A stretch of DNA of 64,000 nucleotides, from positions 62,001-126,000 of the forward strand of contig CALKRW010000052.1 in NCBI GenBank assembly GCA_937989585.1, given 5' to 3'. Under the pieces are notes generated by a model. That model was not told the origin of the DNA and searched no databases. It saw only the letters and a program-made list of their open reading frames with translations. Both the position numbers and the translations under genes were made by a program. Positions 52,578-61,948 of the stretch are shown in pieces. Numbering within the stretch: the first letter of the stretch is position 1; each line of letters begins with the position of its first letter. Source of the stretch: an uncultured Porphyromonadaceae bacterium. GTDB lineage: Bacteria > Bacteroidota > Bacteroidia > Bacteroidales > Muribaculaceae.

Positions 52578-52859
52578 TTATTTCGAAGGCTCGTCGGGCT
52601 TGCCTTTCGATTCGGGTTCGGAGGGAGTCCCGGCCGGTGCGCTGACTTCTTTCTTGACTTCCTCGATAGGCTTGCGCATCTCGGCCTTGGCGTCCTCAAG
52701 ACCTTGCTTGAAGGCGTTTACGCCACGACCGGCGTTGCGCATGACCTTGCGGATAGACTTGGCGCCTCCGAAAAGTATTAGGATTACTACAACGATGATA
52801 ATCCACTCCCAGCCACGGAGATTACCCCCAAAGAGGGGGATGATTGCTAAGTATGTCAT
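52578..52859 (-). CDS. tatA: Twin-arginine translocase pore subunit TatA/E
   Basis: 93 aa. N-terminal TM (WEWIIIVVVILILFGGAKSI) with the FG hinge, an amphipathic helix (KVMRNAGRGVNAFKQGLEDA) and a charged tail. Forms the translocation pore with TatC. No separate tatB is seen, so this protein probably serves both roles, as in other Bacteroidota. Confidence 0.93.
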   Translation of the reverse strand: MTYLAIIPLFGGNLRGWEWIIIVVVILILFGGAKSIRKVMRNAGRGVNAFKQGLEDAKAEMRKPIEEVKKEVSAPAGTPSEPESKGKPDEPSK

Positions 52860-52975
52860 AAATAAATTAAGATTTAAAACCAGAGAAGCGCCGAGCGTTT
52901 AAGATTTGAAACGAAAATCAGCGCGTTGTACTCTATTTTGATGGGTAAAGAGGTCATTATTCGTTATAATCACCC

Positions 52976-53014
52976 CAAAGTTAGGAATTTATTCCGAAAA
53001 AAGTGGTAACTTTG
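52976..53014. promoter_or_regulatory. Divergent promoter pair for tatA and fabD
   Basis: Minus strand TAACTTTG (52976-52983) faces tatA; plus strand TAACTTTG (53007-53014) faces fabD with a leader of about 170 nt. Both lack a strict TTTG -33 match. Confidence 0.55.
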
Positions 53015-53191
53015 CACCACAAAACGAAATTTCCGGAAAATATCGCCTCACTGACTGAGGAATATGTTCCCTAATACAGGTTGCACAACAGCACCGGATT
53101 CTACCGGACAGATAAAGAATTTGTCTTCACACATTCTGAATTAAATATAAAACAAACATAAAGTACAATTACATCAGTTTTTCTTTTTTAT

Positions 53192-54067
53192 ATGAAAGCA
53201 TATGTATTTCCCGGCCAGGGTGCCCAGTTCGTGGGCATGGGCAAGGATCTCTATGACAACAACGCGCAGGTGCGCGAGATGATGGAGAAAGCCAACGAGA
53301 TTCTCGGCTTCCGCATCACCGACCTTATGTTCAACGGCACTGACGAGGACCTCAAGAAGACCTCTGTCACTCAGCCCGCAATCTTCATACATTCAGTCGC
53401 TCTGGCCAAGAGCCTCGGCGATGAATTCAAGCCTGATATGGCAGCAGGCCACTCGCTCGGCGAGTTCTCGGCTCTGGTTGCCTGCGGCGCAATGTCCTTC
53501 GAGGACGGCCTGCGTCTTGTCTCGGCCCGTGCCCAGGCCATGCAGAAGGCCTGCGAGATCAATCCCTCGACAATGGCTGCGGTCCTCGCCCTTCCCGACG
53601 AGACAGTCGAGTCTATATGCGCCGATATCGAAGGCGTGGTTCCCGCCAACTATAACTGCCCCGGACAGATCGTTATTTCCGGTACAATGGAGGCTATCGA
53701 CGCCGCATGCCCCAAGATGCTTGAGGCAGGTGCCAAACGCGCACTCAAACTCAAGGTCGGCGGCGGTTTCCACAGCCCCTGCATGGAGCCTGCACGTGCT
53801 GAACTTGCCGACGCTATCGCCGCTACCGAAATCAAGGCTCCCGTCTGCCCCGTATATCAGAATGTCGACGCCAAGCCTCACACTAACCCCGACGAAATCA
53901 AGGCTAACCTCATAGCACAGTTGACCGCTCCTGTCCGCTGGACACAGACTGTCAAAAACATGATTGCCGATGGCGCCACAGAGTTCGTAGAACTCGGCCC
54001 GGGAAAGGTACTTCAGGGACTCGTATCGAAAATCGACCGTTCGGTCGCTGTTTCCGGCCTTCAGTAA
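53192..54067 (+). CDS. fabD: Malonyl-CoA:ACP transacylase
   Basis: 291 aa. N-terminal VFPGQGAQFVGMGKDLY, the nucleophile elbow AAGHSLGEFSALVACG (Ser about 89) and catalytic His in GGFHSPCMEPARAEL (about 194). Loads malonate onto AcpP for fatty acid elongation by FabF-type synthases. Single gene with its own promoter and a strong terminator. Confidence 0.97.
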   Translation: MKAYVFPGQGAQFVGMGKDLYDNNAQVREMMEKANEILGFRITDLMFNGTDEDLKKTSVTQPAIFIHSVALAKSLGDEFKPDMAAGHSLGEFSALVACGAMSFEDGLRLVSARAQAMQKACEINPSTMAAVLALPDETVESICADIEGVVPANYNCPGQIVISGTMEAIDAACPKMLEAGAKRALKLKVGGGFHSPCMEPARAELADAIAATEIKAPVCPVYQNVDAKPHTNPDEIKANLIAQLTAPVRWTQTVKNMIADGATEFVELGPGKVLQGLVSKIDRSVAVSGLQ

Positions 54068-54092
54068 TCAAGCATAATACCCCATCTTATAA

Positions 54093-54133
54093 GGAGGTCG
54101 TGTCACTTCAGAATGACACGACCTCCGTTTTTT
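54093..54133 (+). terminator. fabD terminator
   Basis: GGAGGTCGTGTCA (54093-54105) pairs perfectly with TGACACGACCTCC (54114-54126), then GTTTTTTG. Confidence 0.92.
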
Positions 54134-54161
54134 GCATCGTTCCGTTTGAGTGGAGAGGTAT

Positions 54162-54194
54162 AAAAAACAATCGCCCGGGAGTGCCGGGCGATTG
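54162..54194 (-). terminator. Terminator of the atp-nuo transcription run
   Basis: Minus strand CAATCGCCCGG / CCGGGCGATTG, 11-bp stem, 5-nt loop, then TTTTTTA; 43 nt after the nuoN stop. Confidence 0.9.
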
Positions 54195-54236
54195 AGGGAA
54201 AGCATAGAGTGTTAGTTATATATTCTGCGTAGGGAA

Positions 54237-55721
54237 TTACTGGAGCATGAACATCGCGAATATCTCGTTTGATGCGGCGGTGTCGAGAAGCCAGTTGTAA
54301 ATGGGGCTTGCGAGACCGAGCAGCATGACGCCTGCTATTGTGACAATCATGCCGAGGCGTTCGCCGGGAGTCGAGTTGAAGCGCTCTATCACTGCCGGCT
54401 TGTCGCTGATGTACATTGCCTTTACGACCAGCAGATAGTAGTAGAGGGAGATGATGGTGTTGATAAGCGCGATGAGCACCAGAACGTAGATTGCTACCGA
54501 ACCCTGGTTGATTGCTCCGGTGAAGATGAAGAACTTTGAGAAGAAGCCTGCGAAGGGAGGAATACCTGCCAGAGAGAACATGGCGAGCATCATGGTGAAG
54601 GCCAGTTTCGGGTTGGTCTTCGAGAGACCGGAGTATTCGTCCATCGATACGCGGCCGGTGGCATTCTCGATAGCGCCGATGACGCCGAAGGCTGCGAGGT
54701 TCGAGAAGATGTAGACGAAGATGTAGTAGACCATCGCTGCGGCGCCCATGGTGTTCTGGGCGATGATGCCGAGCATGATGTAACCGGCCTGCGATACCGA
54801 CGAGAAGGCGAGGAAGCGCTTCATGTTGCGCTGGCGGATTGCGAAGAGGTTACCGATGGTAATGGTAAGGATAATCAGCGCGTACATCATCCATTCCCAA
54901 ACCTGGTGGTACATGCATCCGAAAGCCTGGACAAGGACGCAGAGCAGTGCGAATGCTGTAGCGCCCTTCGAGATAACCGAGAGGTAGGAGGTTACCGAAG
55001 TGGGGGCACCCTGATATACGTCGGCGGTCCACAGGTGGAAGGGGACGAGCGATAACTTGAAGCCGATGCCGGCGAGGATGAACGCCAGGGCCACGATCAG
55101 CAGAACGGGAATGTTGTTGCCGGCGATTGCGAAGTAGATGTCGCCGAAGTAGAGCGAGCCACAGATGCCGTATACGAATGATATGCCCATCAGAAGCACT
55201 GCCGACGAGAAGCAAGCGGTCAGTATGTACTTGACGGCAGCCTCGTGGCTCTCGTAGCGGTTCTTGTCGAGGGCGACCATAGCCGCGAGGGGCAGCGAGG
55301 CACATTCAAGTCCGATGACGAAGAGCAGGAAGTGGCGTGCGGAAATCATGAGGTACATTCCGAACAGGGTGACGAGCAGAAGTTCGTAGAACTCGCCGCG
55401 GCGCATCACCATGAGTTCGCCGTTGGCCCAGCGTACTGACTGTATCAGGACAATGACAACGCCTATGTTAAGGATATTCTTGATGGCGTATATGAATGTC
55501 GATGACTCGTACATGCCTCCGAATGCGCTGACCAGAGTCTCGTCGGGGCAGAACATCCAGAAGAAACCTGCCACTGTGGCGACGGACATCAGGATTACTG
55601 TTACCTGAGGTATCCACCGGCAGGCGCGGCGCGAGCCGAATGTGTCATAGAGGAATACTAACAGGAACACCACAAGAAGAGCGATTTCCTGCTTCATTGC
55701 TAAAAATTGGGAGTAGTCCAT
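54237..55721 (-). CDS. nuoN: NADH-quinone oxidoreductase subunit N
   Basis: 494 aa, 14 TM antiporter-like subunit of the complex I membrane arm. Typical blocks: YILTACFSSAVLLMGISFVY, FKLSLVPFHLWTADVYQGAP (Lys and His of the proton channel) and LFAIRQRNMKRFLAFSSVSQ. Last gene of the nuoI-N run; 22 nt after nuoM. Confidence 0.96.
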   Translation of the reverse strand: MDYSQFLAMKQEIALLVVFLLVFLYDTFGSRRACRWIPQVTVILMSVATVAGFFWMFCPDETLVSAFGGMYESSTFIYAIKNILNIGVVIVLIQSVRWANGELMVMRRGEFYELLLVTLFGMYLMISARHFLLFVIGLECASLPLAAMVALDKNRYESHEAAVKYILTACFSSAVLLMGISFVYGICGSLYFGDIYFAIAGNNIPVLLIVALAFILAGIGFKLSLVPFHLWTADVYQGAPTSVTSYLSVISKGATAFALLCVLVQAFGCMYHQVWEWMMYALIILTITIGNLFAIRQRNMKRFLAFSSVSQAGYIMLGIIAQNTMGAAAMVYYIFVYIFSNLAAFGVIGAIENATGRVSMDEYSGLSKTNPKLAFTMMLAMFSLAGIPPFAGFFSKFFIFTGAINQGSVAIYVLVLIALINTIISLYYYLLVVKAMYISDKPAVIERFNSTPGERLGMIVTIAGVMLLGLASPIYNWLLDTAASNEIFAMFMLQ

Positions 55722-55743
55722 TGTGCAGAGTATATGACTTTGA

Positions 55744-57249
55744 TTAGTTCAGGCCGATGACGGTGAAAATCTGTGGGCTGAATGTGAAGTTGATCAGTTC
55801 GTTGAAGAAGTTGGGGAAGCAGCCGATAGCGGCGACGCATACGATGAGGGTCACTGTGGCTGTGCGCTCCCACCATTCGGCGTCTGTCAGTTGCAGGTGG
55901 TGCTTGTCCTGAACCGGGCCGAAGAGAATCTTGCCTACGACGCGGAGGATGTAGACTGCGGTGATGACGATTGAGCAGCAGGCCGCTATGGTAAATACGC
56001 GGTGGAACATGTCGACGTGCTGGAACGAGCCTACGAAGATTGTCATCTCGGCGACGAAGCCCGAGAGTCCGGGAAGTCCGAGCGAGGCCATACCTGCAAT
56101 CACGTAGCAGACGGCGAGGTAAGGCATGATGTGCATCATGCCGCCCATAAGACGGATGTCGCGCGTGTGTGTGCGACCGTAGATCATGCCGATGAGCGCG
56201 AAGAAGAGGGCGGTCATCAGGCCGTGCGAGAGCATCTGCATGATGGCGCCGGTCATCGCTGTGGTGTTGAGCATCAGGATGGCGAAGAGCACCATGCCGC
56301 AGTGTGAGACTGACGAGTAGGCGTTGATGTACTTGAGGTCGGTCTGGACGCATGCCGAGAAGGCACCGTAGACAACCGAGATACCGGTAAGCACTAGGAA
56401 TATCCATGCGAGTTCGTTGGCGGCGTAGGGCATCAGGTAGATGGCTACGCGGAAGCATCCGTAACCGCCGAGTTTCATGAGGACGCCGGCGTGCAGCATC
56501 GAGACTGCGGTGGGAGCCGAGGCGTGGCCGTCAGGCGACCATGTGTGGAAGGGGAACATCGCTCCCAGAACACCGAAGCCAACAAAAGTCATCGGGAAGA
56601 GGAAGTTCTGCCATTCGTGTGGGATTGAGTCGTTCTTGACAATCTCTAGGATGTTCCAGGTCAGTTGGCCTTCGGGTCCGGAGTGGTAGTAGATGCCGAT
56701 GAGGCCGAGCATCAGGAAGGCGGAGCCGCCCATCAGCATCAGCGTAAGTTTCATGGCCGAGTAGTTCTTGTTGCCCGAACCCCAAACGCCGATGAGAAGG
56801 TACATCGGTATAAGGGCGACCTCGTAGAACATGAACATAGTGAAGAGGTCAATCGAGATGAAGAAGCCGAACACGCCGGTGGACAGAAGAATGAGCCAGA
56901 GGAAGAATGCCTTGGGCTGGTCTATCTTCCATGAGGCGAACGAACCTGCGAAGACGATGATGGACGAGAGCATCAGCATTGCGATGGAGATGCCGTCGAC
57001 ACCTACGGCCAGATGTATGTTCAGGGGCTCGAACCACATCCACTGGTCTACATAGAGCATCGGGTCGGTGACGCCTGCGGCACGCTGTGCCAGATAGTCG
57101 ACCAGAAGCCATACCGACAGGGCGATGAGTGCCAGCGAGCCTGTCACTGCTACCGCGCGTATCTGTTTGATATTTTTGCAGAGGCCAAGGCCCGCGAGCA
57201 TCAGCACGGGGATGACCACAAAATATATCAGGATATTATCGAAAATCAT
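55744..57249 (-). CDS. nuoM: NADH-quinone oxidoreductase subunit M
   Basis: 501 aa, 14 TM. FFLWLILLSTGVFGFFISID and MFYEVALIPMYLLIGVWG carry the TM5 Glu; FPFHTWSPDGHASAPTAVSM and DLKYINAYSSVSHCGMVLFA are the proton-channel blocks. Starts 48 nt after nuoL. Standard length. Confidence 0.96.
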   Translation of the reverse strand: MIFDNILIYFVVIPVLMLAGLGLCKNIKQIRAVAVTGSLALIALSVWLLVDYLAQRAAGVTDPMLYVDQWMWFEPLNIHLAVGVDGISIAMLMLSSIIVFAGSFASWKIDQPKAFFLWLILLSTGVFGFFISIDLFTMFMFYEVALIPMYLLIGVWGSGNKNYSAMKLTLMLMGGSAFLMLGLIGIYYHSGPEGQLTWNILEIVKNDSIPHEWQNFLFPMTFVGFGVLGAMFPFHTWSPDGHASAPTAVSMLHAGVLMKLGGYGCFRVAIYLMPYAANELAWIFLVLTGISVVYGAFSACVQTDLKYINAYSSVSHCGMVLFAILMLNTTAMTGAIMQMLSHGLMTALFFALIGMIYGRTHTRDIRLMGGMMHIMPYLAVCYVIAGMASLGLPGLSGFVAEMTIFVGSFQHVDMFHRVFTIAACCSIVITAVYILRVVGKILFGPVQDKHHLQLTDAEWWERTATVTLIVCVAAIGCFPNFFNELINFTFSPQIFTVIGLN

Positions 57250-57297
57250 AATTGAAATGTGAATTTTTAAGGGGGACTGATGAATGGTTTATTCTGG

Positions 57298-59250
57298 TCA
57301 GATTATAGCCCAGTAAGTGATGAAGCCAAGGGCGAGGGCGCCGATAAGATACCACCAGACATACATCTGTACCTGTCCGGACTGGAAGCCGCGGATGGCG
57401 TAGGAGATTCGGTTGGTGACGTTGGCGAAGGCGTCCATGGTGCCGTCGATGATGTGACGGTCAAACCATGCGATGGGTGCGCATATGCGCTGGAATATAA
57501 TCTTGTGGGTGATGAACTGGTAGAGTTCGTCCCAGTAGAAGCGGTGGTAGCACCAGTCCCACAGACGCGGGAACATGTTGGCCAGACGGTCGGGGATGGG
57601 ATTCTCCTTTTTGTAGAGGACAAAGGCGATGCCGATACCGACAAGAGCCACGATGAGCGAGATTGAGGCGATGCTCCAGTCGAAGTGGGCCATGAAGTCG
57701 TATGAATGTCCGTTCCAGGTCACATACTTGCCGAAGGGGATGAAGCCGGCGACGCAGGATACGGCGGCAAGGAATATCAGGGGAAGTGACATTGTCCAGG
57801 GCTGATCGTGGGGAGCGTGATGGGGGTCATGCACTTTGTGTTCCTTCCACCAGAAGATGAGGAAATAGAGGCGGAACATGTAGAACGCGGTCATGCCGGC
57901 GACTACGGACATCCAGATGTATGCTATCCAGTCGTAGCCGGCACATGCGCTGAGAATCTCGTCTTTCGAGAAGAAGCCCGAGAACGGGATGATGCCGGCG
58001 ATGGCGAGACAGCCGATGAGGAATGTCCAGTGTGTGATGGGCATGTACTTGCGGAGTCCGTGCATGGCGGTGTAGTCGTTCGAGCCGATGGCGTGGATCA
58101 GGGCGCCGGCACCGAGGAAGAGCAGGGCCTTGAACATGGCGTGTGTGAACAGGTGGAACATCGAGGCCATGTAGCCGACGCCTTCGTGGATTTCGGGACG
58201 TGCCACGCCAAGCGATACCATCATGAAGGCAATCTGCGAGATTGTCGAGAAGGCGAGGACACGCTTGATGTCGACCTGGACGCAGGCTACCATTGCGGCG
58301 TAGAATGCGGTGATTGCGCCTACGACCGTAATCCATTCGAGTGCGAATTCCTCCATCAGGTAGACGGGGAACATACGTGCCACCAGGAATACACCGGCGA
58401 CAACCATGGTTGCGGCGTGGATGAGGGCCGAGACAGGTGTGGGGCCTTCCATTGCGTCAGGCAGCCAGATGTGCAGCGGCATCATTGCCGACTTGCCCAT
58501 GCCGCCGATGAAGATGAGCACGAGTGCCCATGTGAGCACCGAACCGCCGAGGAATGTGGCGCCGCCTGTCTGGGCGAGGACATTCGACGGGTTCGAGGTC
58601 ATCGTGACGAAGTCGAACGTGTCGGTGTAGAACGACAGGAGCAGGATGCCTATCAGGAATCCCAGGTCGGCGAAGCGGGTAACGATGAAAGCCTTCTTCG
58701 AAGCCGAGACTGCGGACGGTTTCTTATAATAGAAGCCGATGAGCAGGTAGGACGAGGCGCCCACAAGTTCCCAGAAGATGTACATCTGGAAGATGTTGGT
58801 GGCTACCACAAGACCAAGCATCGAGAACGAGAACAGCGACAGGAATGCGTAGAAGCGCTGGAAGCCGTGTTCCCATACGCCGTGATGGTCGCGCATGTAG
58901 CCCATTGAGTAGAGATGGACCATGAACGAGATGGTTGTGATTACCACAAGCATCATTGCCGAGATGGGGTCGAGCAGGAAGCCGAGATAGATTTTCAGCG
59001 AGGGTGTGAAGGCCAGCCACTCGCAGTTGAACACTGTGTACTGCTGGCGAACGCCGTCGGCTATGAAGTCCGGCGAGCCGCTGAAGAAGTAGGTGAAAGC
59101 TGTGTAGTAACTCAGCACAAGGACTGTGCCCATGCCGAGAGTTCCGAGTATGCCGGCCACCGGATGTCTCATCTTCATGCCGAACAGGCCTAGGAAGAGG
59201 AACATGAAAAGCGGTATGGCCAGTATCAGTAAGGGTATTGTAATGTCCAT
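57298..59250 (-). CDS. nuoL: NADH-quinone oxidoreductase subunit L
   Basis: 650 aa, 16 TM with the C-terminal lateral helix. MMPLHIWLPDAMEGPTPVSA, LIHAATMVVAGVFLVARMFP and VDIKRVLAFSTISQIAFMMV are highly conserved. Distal proton-pumping subunit of complex I. Starts 5 nt after nuoK. The stretch around residues 470-500 has many His (KEHKVHDPHHAPHDQPW), a local oddity of the linker before the lateral helix. Confidence 0.96.
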   Translation of the reverse strand: MDITIPLLILAIPLFMFLFLGLFGMKMRHPVAGILGTLGMGTVLVLSYYTAFTYFFSGSPDFIADGVRQQYTVFNCEWLAFTPSLKIYLGFLLDPISAMMLVVITTISFMVHLYSMGYMRDHHGVWEHGFQRFYAFLSLFSFSMLGLVVATNIFQMYIFWELVGASSYLLIGFYYKKPSAVSASKKAFIVTRFADLGFLIGILLLSFYTDTFDFVTMTSNPSNVLAQTGGATFLGGSVLTWALVLIFIGGMGKSAMMPLHIWLPDAMEGPTPVSALIHAATMVVAGVFLVARMFPVYLMEEFALEWITVVGAITAFYAAMVACVQVDIKRVLAFSTISQIAFMMVSLGVARPEIHEGVGYMASMFHLFTHAMFKALLFLGAGALIHAIGSNDYTAMHGLRKYMPITHWTFLIGCLAIAGIIPFSGFFSKDEILSACAGYDWIAYIWMSVVAGMTAFYMFRLYFLIFWWKEHKVHDPHHAPHDQPWTMSLPLIFLAAVSCVAGFIPFGKYVTWNGHSYDFMAHFDWSIASISLIVALVGIGIAFVLYKKENPIPDRLANMFPRLWDWCYHRFYWDELYQFITHKIIFQRICAPIAWFDRHIIDGTMDAFANVTNRISYAIRGFQSGQVQMYVWWYLIGALALGFITYWAII

Positions 59251-59255
59251 TGTGC

Positions 59256-59567
59256 TTAGAATTTCATTTGGTTAAGACCCGTGACGTCGATGTTGCGGAC
59301 GGCGCGGAAGATGTTGATGATGATGGCGATTGCCATTGCTGTCTCTGCCGCGGCGATTGCGATGGCGAAGAGCGTGAAGAACATGCCGTCGAGGGCGCCT
59401 GGATAGAGGTAGCGGTTGAAGACCGTGAAGTTGATGTCTACTGCGTTAAGCATGAGTTCGATGGAAATCAGCATCGCAATCATGTTGCGGCGGGTGATGA
59501 AGCCGTAGACGCCGCAGCAGAACATGAACAGGGCCGGAAGCAGATAATAGATTGCACTTAGTTCCAT
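59256..59567 (-). CDS. nuoK: NADH-quinone oxidoreductase subunit K
   Basis: 103 aa, three TM helices (YYLLPALFMFCCGVYGFITR; NMIAMLISIELMLNAVDINF with the conserved Glu; AETAMAIAIIINIFRAV with the second Glu). Part of the proton path between the quinone chamber and the antiporter subunits. 10 nt after nuoJ. Confidence 0.96.
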   Translation of the reverse strand: MELSAIYYLLPALFMFCCGVYGFITRRNMIAMLISIELMLNAVDINFTVFNRYLYPGALDGMFFTLFAIAIAAAETAMAIAIIINIFRAVRNIDVTGLNQMKF

Positions 59568-59577
59568 GGTTCAGCGG

Positions 59578-60090
59578 TTATCTTTTGCGGGCGATTACTA
59601 CGCCGCCGATTATACATGCGAGCAAGAGGACCGACAGGGCCTCGAAGGGGAGGAGCAGGCCGCCCTCGCCCGAGGACATCAGTTGCATGCCGATACGGTG
59701 CATTGTCAGATCCTCCATCGCGGGTTTCGCGGCGAAGAACTGGCAGCGGCTGATCAGCGCGGCGCCGCAGACTGCGGCCATTGCCACTGCTGCGACCATG
59801 GCGGCGACAGTCGACTTGGATGTTAGTTTCTCAGAGTTGTGGCCGGGCTTGCTGGTGAGCAGGATCGCGAAGACGAACAGCACGACAATACCGCCTGCAT
59901 ATACGGCTATCTGCACGGCGCCCAGGAACTCGTAGTCGAGTGTGAAATAGAGGGCGGCAGTGCCGAAGAGCGCGAATAGCAGGTAGGTGGCAGCGCGCAG
60001 GATCTTGCGGGAGGTCACGGCCATCACAGAAAATATGACCATCGTCAGGGCGATGACCACATACATGATGATACTTCCTACTGATTGCAT
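59578..60090 (-). CDS. nuoJ: NADH-quinone oxidoreductase subunit J
   Basis: 170 aa, five TM helices; ILRAATYLLFALFGTAALYF and YEFLGAVQIAVYAGGIVVLF carry the TM3 pi-bulge Tyr/Gly region. Separated from nuoI by an unusually long 141-nt gap for this operon. Confidence 0.94.
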   Translation of the reverse strand: MQSVGSIIMYVVIALTMVIFSVMAVTSRKILRAATYLLFALFGTAALYFTLDYEFLGAVQIAVYAGGIVVLFVFAILLTSKPGHNSEKLTSKSTVAAMVAAVAMAAVCGAALISRCQFFAAKPAMEDLTMHRIGMQLMSSGEGGLLLPFEALSVLLLACIIGGVVIARKR

Positions 60091-60231
60091 ATTGATTAGT
60101 TTTCTTGTTAATCGTGGTTGACTGGCGTTTTCTGAAGGCTTTTCCCATAGGCTGCGTGGCGGGTTAGGCCTTGTTTGCGGTGGTCTGGAATTCGGCCTTC
60201 TTGTGAAGCCTGTTGATGAATGACTTTGCTT
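60091..60231. other. nuoI-nuoJ gap with out-of-frame coding-like sequence
   Basis: After the nuoI stop, another minus-strand frame stays open down to TAA 60164-60166, reading KSFINRLHKKAEFQTTANKA with core-like codons. It may be a former extension of the NuoI tail lost by frameshift. No start codon or family is evident. Confidence 0.35.
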
Positions 60232-60930
60232 TTATGCTTTTGCTCCTCCTTCGCGGGCGGCCTTTATTGCAGCGGCCTTTGCTTTGGCAGCGGCGATTTT
60301 GGCGGCGAGTTCGGGGTCGGCGGCAGCGGCGGCCTCGGCCTTGCTCATTGGCTTGGTCTCGGCGCCTGCTTCGGCGGCGGCTTTTGCCTTTGCGGCGGCA
60401 GCGGCTTTCGCAGCGGCAATCTTTGCCTCCTGAGCCTTCTTGTATGCCTCTATCTGTTCGGGCGTGGGAGCAGGTTCTTCCTTCTCGGGAAGATAGTTGA
60501 GTTGTTTGACCAGTTTGTCACGCGTGAACACAGCCTGCTCGAAATCGTTGCTGAACTCGATGGCGGCTGTGGGGCACGAGGTGACGCAGAGGTCGCAGAA
60601 CGTACACGAGCCTAAATCATAGAGATATTTGTCGAGTTTGCGCTTCTTGCCCGTGAGTGTGTCGACCATCTTGGTCTGCACGGTGATAGTGCCGTTCGGG
60701 CAGGCTCGTTCGCACGAGCCGCAGGCGATGCATTTGTGGTTGCCGTCGGCGTCATACTTGAACTGGAGTATGGCACGGAAACGTTCGGGCCACTTGTAGG
60801 TTTCGCGGTCTTCGGGATAGCGTTCGGTGATTTTAGGCGTTATGAATTCCTTGCCTGTCACCGACATGCCCTTGACGAGAGATGCTATGCCCGAGCCTAA
60901 CGATTGGAAATATTCTTTTACACTTCCCAT
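60232..60930 (-). CDS. nuoI: NADH-quinone oxidoreductase subunit I with Ala/Lys-rich tail
   Basis: 232 aa. Two [4Fe-4S] motifs: CIACGSCERACP (Cys67, 70, 73, 77) and CTFCDLCVTSCP (Cys109, 112, 115, 119). They pass electrons toward quinone through NuoB. The first 150 residues are normal; residues 150-232 are a low-complexity helix-like tail of Ala, Lys and Glu (KIAAAKAAAAAKAKAAAEAG). Starts 73 nt after atpG with no promoter visible, so it is co-transcribed with ATP synthase genes. nuoA, B, CD and H are not upstream. Confidence 0.92.
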   Translation of the reverse strand: MGSVKEYFQSLGSGIASLVKGMSVTGKEFITPKITERYPEDRETYKWPERFRAILQFKYDADGNHKCIACGSCERACPNGTITVQTKMVDTLTGKKRKLDKYLYDLGSCTFCDLCVTSCPTAAIEFSNDFEQAVFTRDKLVKQLNYLPEKEEPAPTPEQIEAYKKAQEAKIAAAKAAAAAKAKAAAEAGAETKPMSKAEAAAAADPELAAKIAAAKAKAAAIKAAREGGAKA

Positions 60931-61003
60931 TGTACGGAATTGAGTATGTTGATTTTGTTTCTTTCTTTTTGGATGAATTTATTCGTTACGGATGGCTTTC
61001 TGA

Positions 61004-61888
61004 TCAGTTGTCGCGGCTCTGTCCGCCGACGATGTCGAGAAGTTCGGTGGTGATTGACTGCTGGCGCAGTTTGTTGTACTCGAGCCGCAACTGGTCGAGG
61101 AGTTTCTTTGCGTTGTCGTTTGCCGCCTGCATCGCCATTACGCGGGCGGCCTGTTCGCTGGCACGGTTCTCGGTGAAGATTTCCTGCATTGTTGACATGA
61201 GGAAAAGCGGGAGGACCGTATTGAATATCGTGTTTGGATTCGGCTCGAATATGTAGGGACGCCCTGTTGGTATACCCTTTGCCTGTTCGGCGAACGATGA
61301 GTACAGGACCGGGAGAATCTGCTCAGAGGCGATGCGCTGCTTGCCCATGGTGATGAAGTGCATGTAGAGCGTGTCCACGCGGTCGTATCTGCCGTCTGTG
61401 AAGTTGTCCACAAGGCTCTTCATGAATCTGTCAACCTCGGGACCGTCCGACTTGGAGTTGATGCCGTCGGAAGTGATGGTCTGCACATCGGGCATGGCTG
61501 AGGCTATCTTTGCGATCTTGCGGCCTATGGCATAGACGTCAATCTGAAGTTTCTGTCCGAATTCCTGACGCAGTTTCTCGATTTTCTCGCGCAACTGCTT
61601 CGAGATATTCACATTGTAGGCACCGCAGAGACCGTCATCGCTGCCCCACACGCATATTGCCATGCGGCTTACGGCGCGGGGAGTTATCAGCGGCGACGTG
61701 AATTCAGCGTCCGAGGAAAGCAGGTTGGCTATGATTAGGTCAATCTGCGATCGGAAGGGGACCAGCCGTTTCAGCGATGCTTCTGCCGAATGCATCTTCG
61801 CCGACGATATCATCTTCATGGCTCCGGTGATTTTCTCGGAGGAGGCCACGGATCCGATACGAACTTTCAGGTCTTTGAGGGTTGCCAT
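61004..61888 (-). CDS. atpG: ATP synthase F1 gamma subunit
   Basis: 294 aa. N-terminal ATLKDLKVRIGSVASSEKIT and C-terminal NDNAKKLLDQLRLEYNKLRQ, ELLDIVGGQ form the central rotor coiled coil; WGSDDGLCGAYNVNISKQL is the family block. Follows atpA by 60 nt. Confidence 0.96.
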   Translation of the reverse strand: MATLKDLKVRIGSVASSEKITGAMKMISSAKMHSAEASLKRLVPFRSQIDLIIANLLSSDAEFTSPLITPRAVSRMAICVWGSDDGLCGAYNVNISKQLREKIEKLRQEFGQKLQIDVYAIGRKIAKIASAMPDVQTITSDGINSKSDGPEVDRFMKSLVDNFTDGRYDRVDTLYMHFITMGKQRIASEQILPVLYSSFAEQAKGIPTGRPYIFEPNPNTIFNTVLPLFLMSTMQEIFTENRASEQAARVMAMQAANDNAKKLLDQLRLEYNKLRQQSITTELLDIVGGQSRDN

Positions 61889-61948
61889 TTTGTTTCTGGT
61901 TTATATTTTTTGGGGGAGCGCCGGCACTGTGATGCCGACGCATCCGTG

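Noticed and set aside
57808..58908. 366-codon plus-strand ORF over nuoL
   Set aside because: His/Cys/Glu-rich shadow opposite a conserved membrane subunit.
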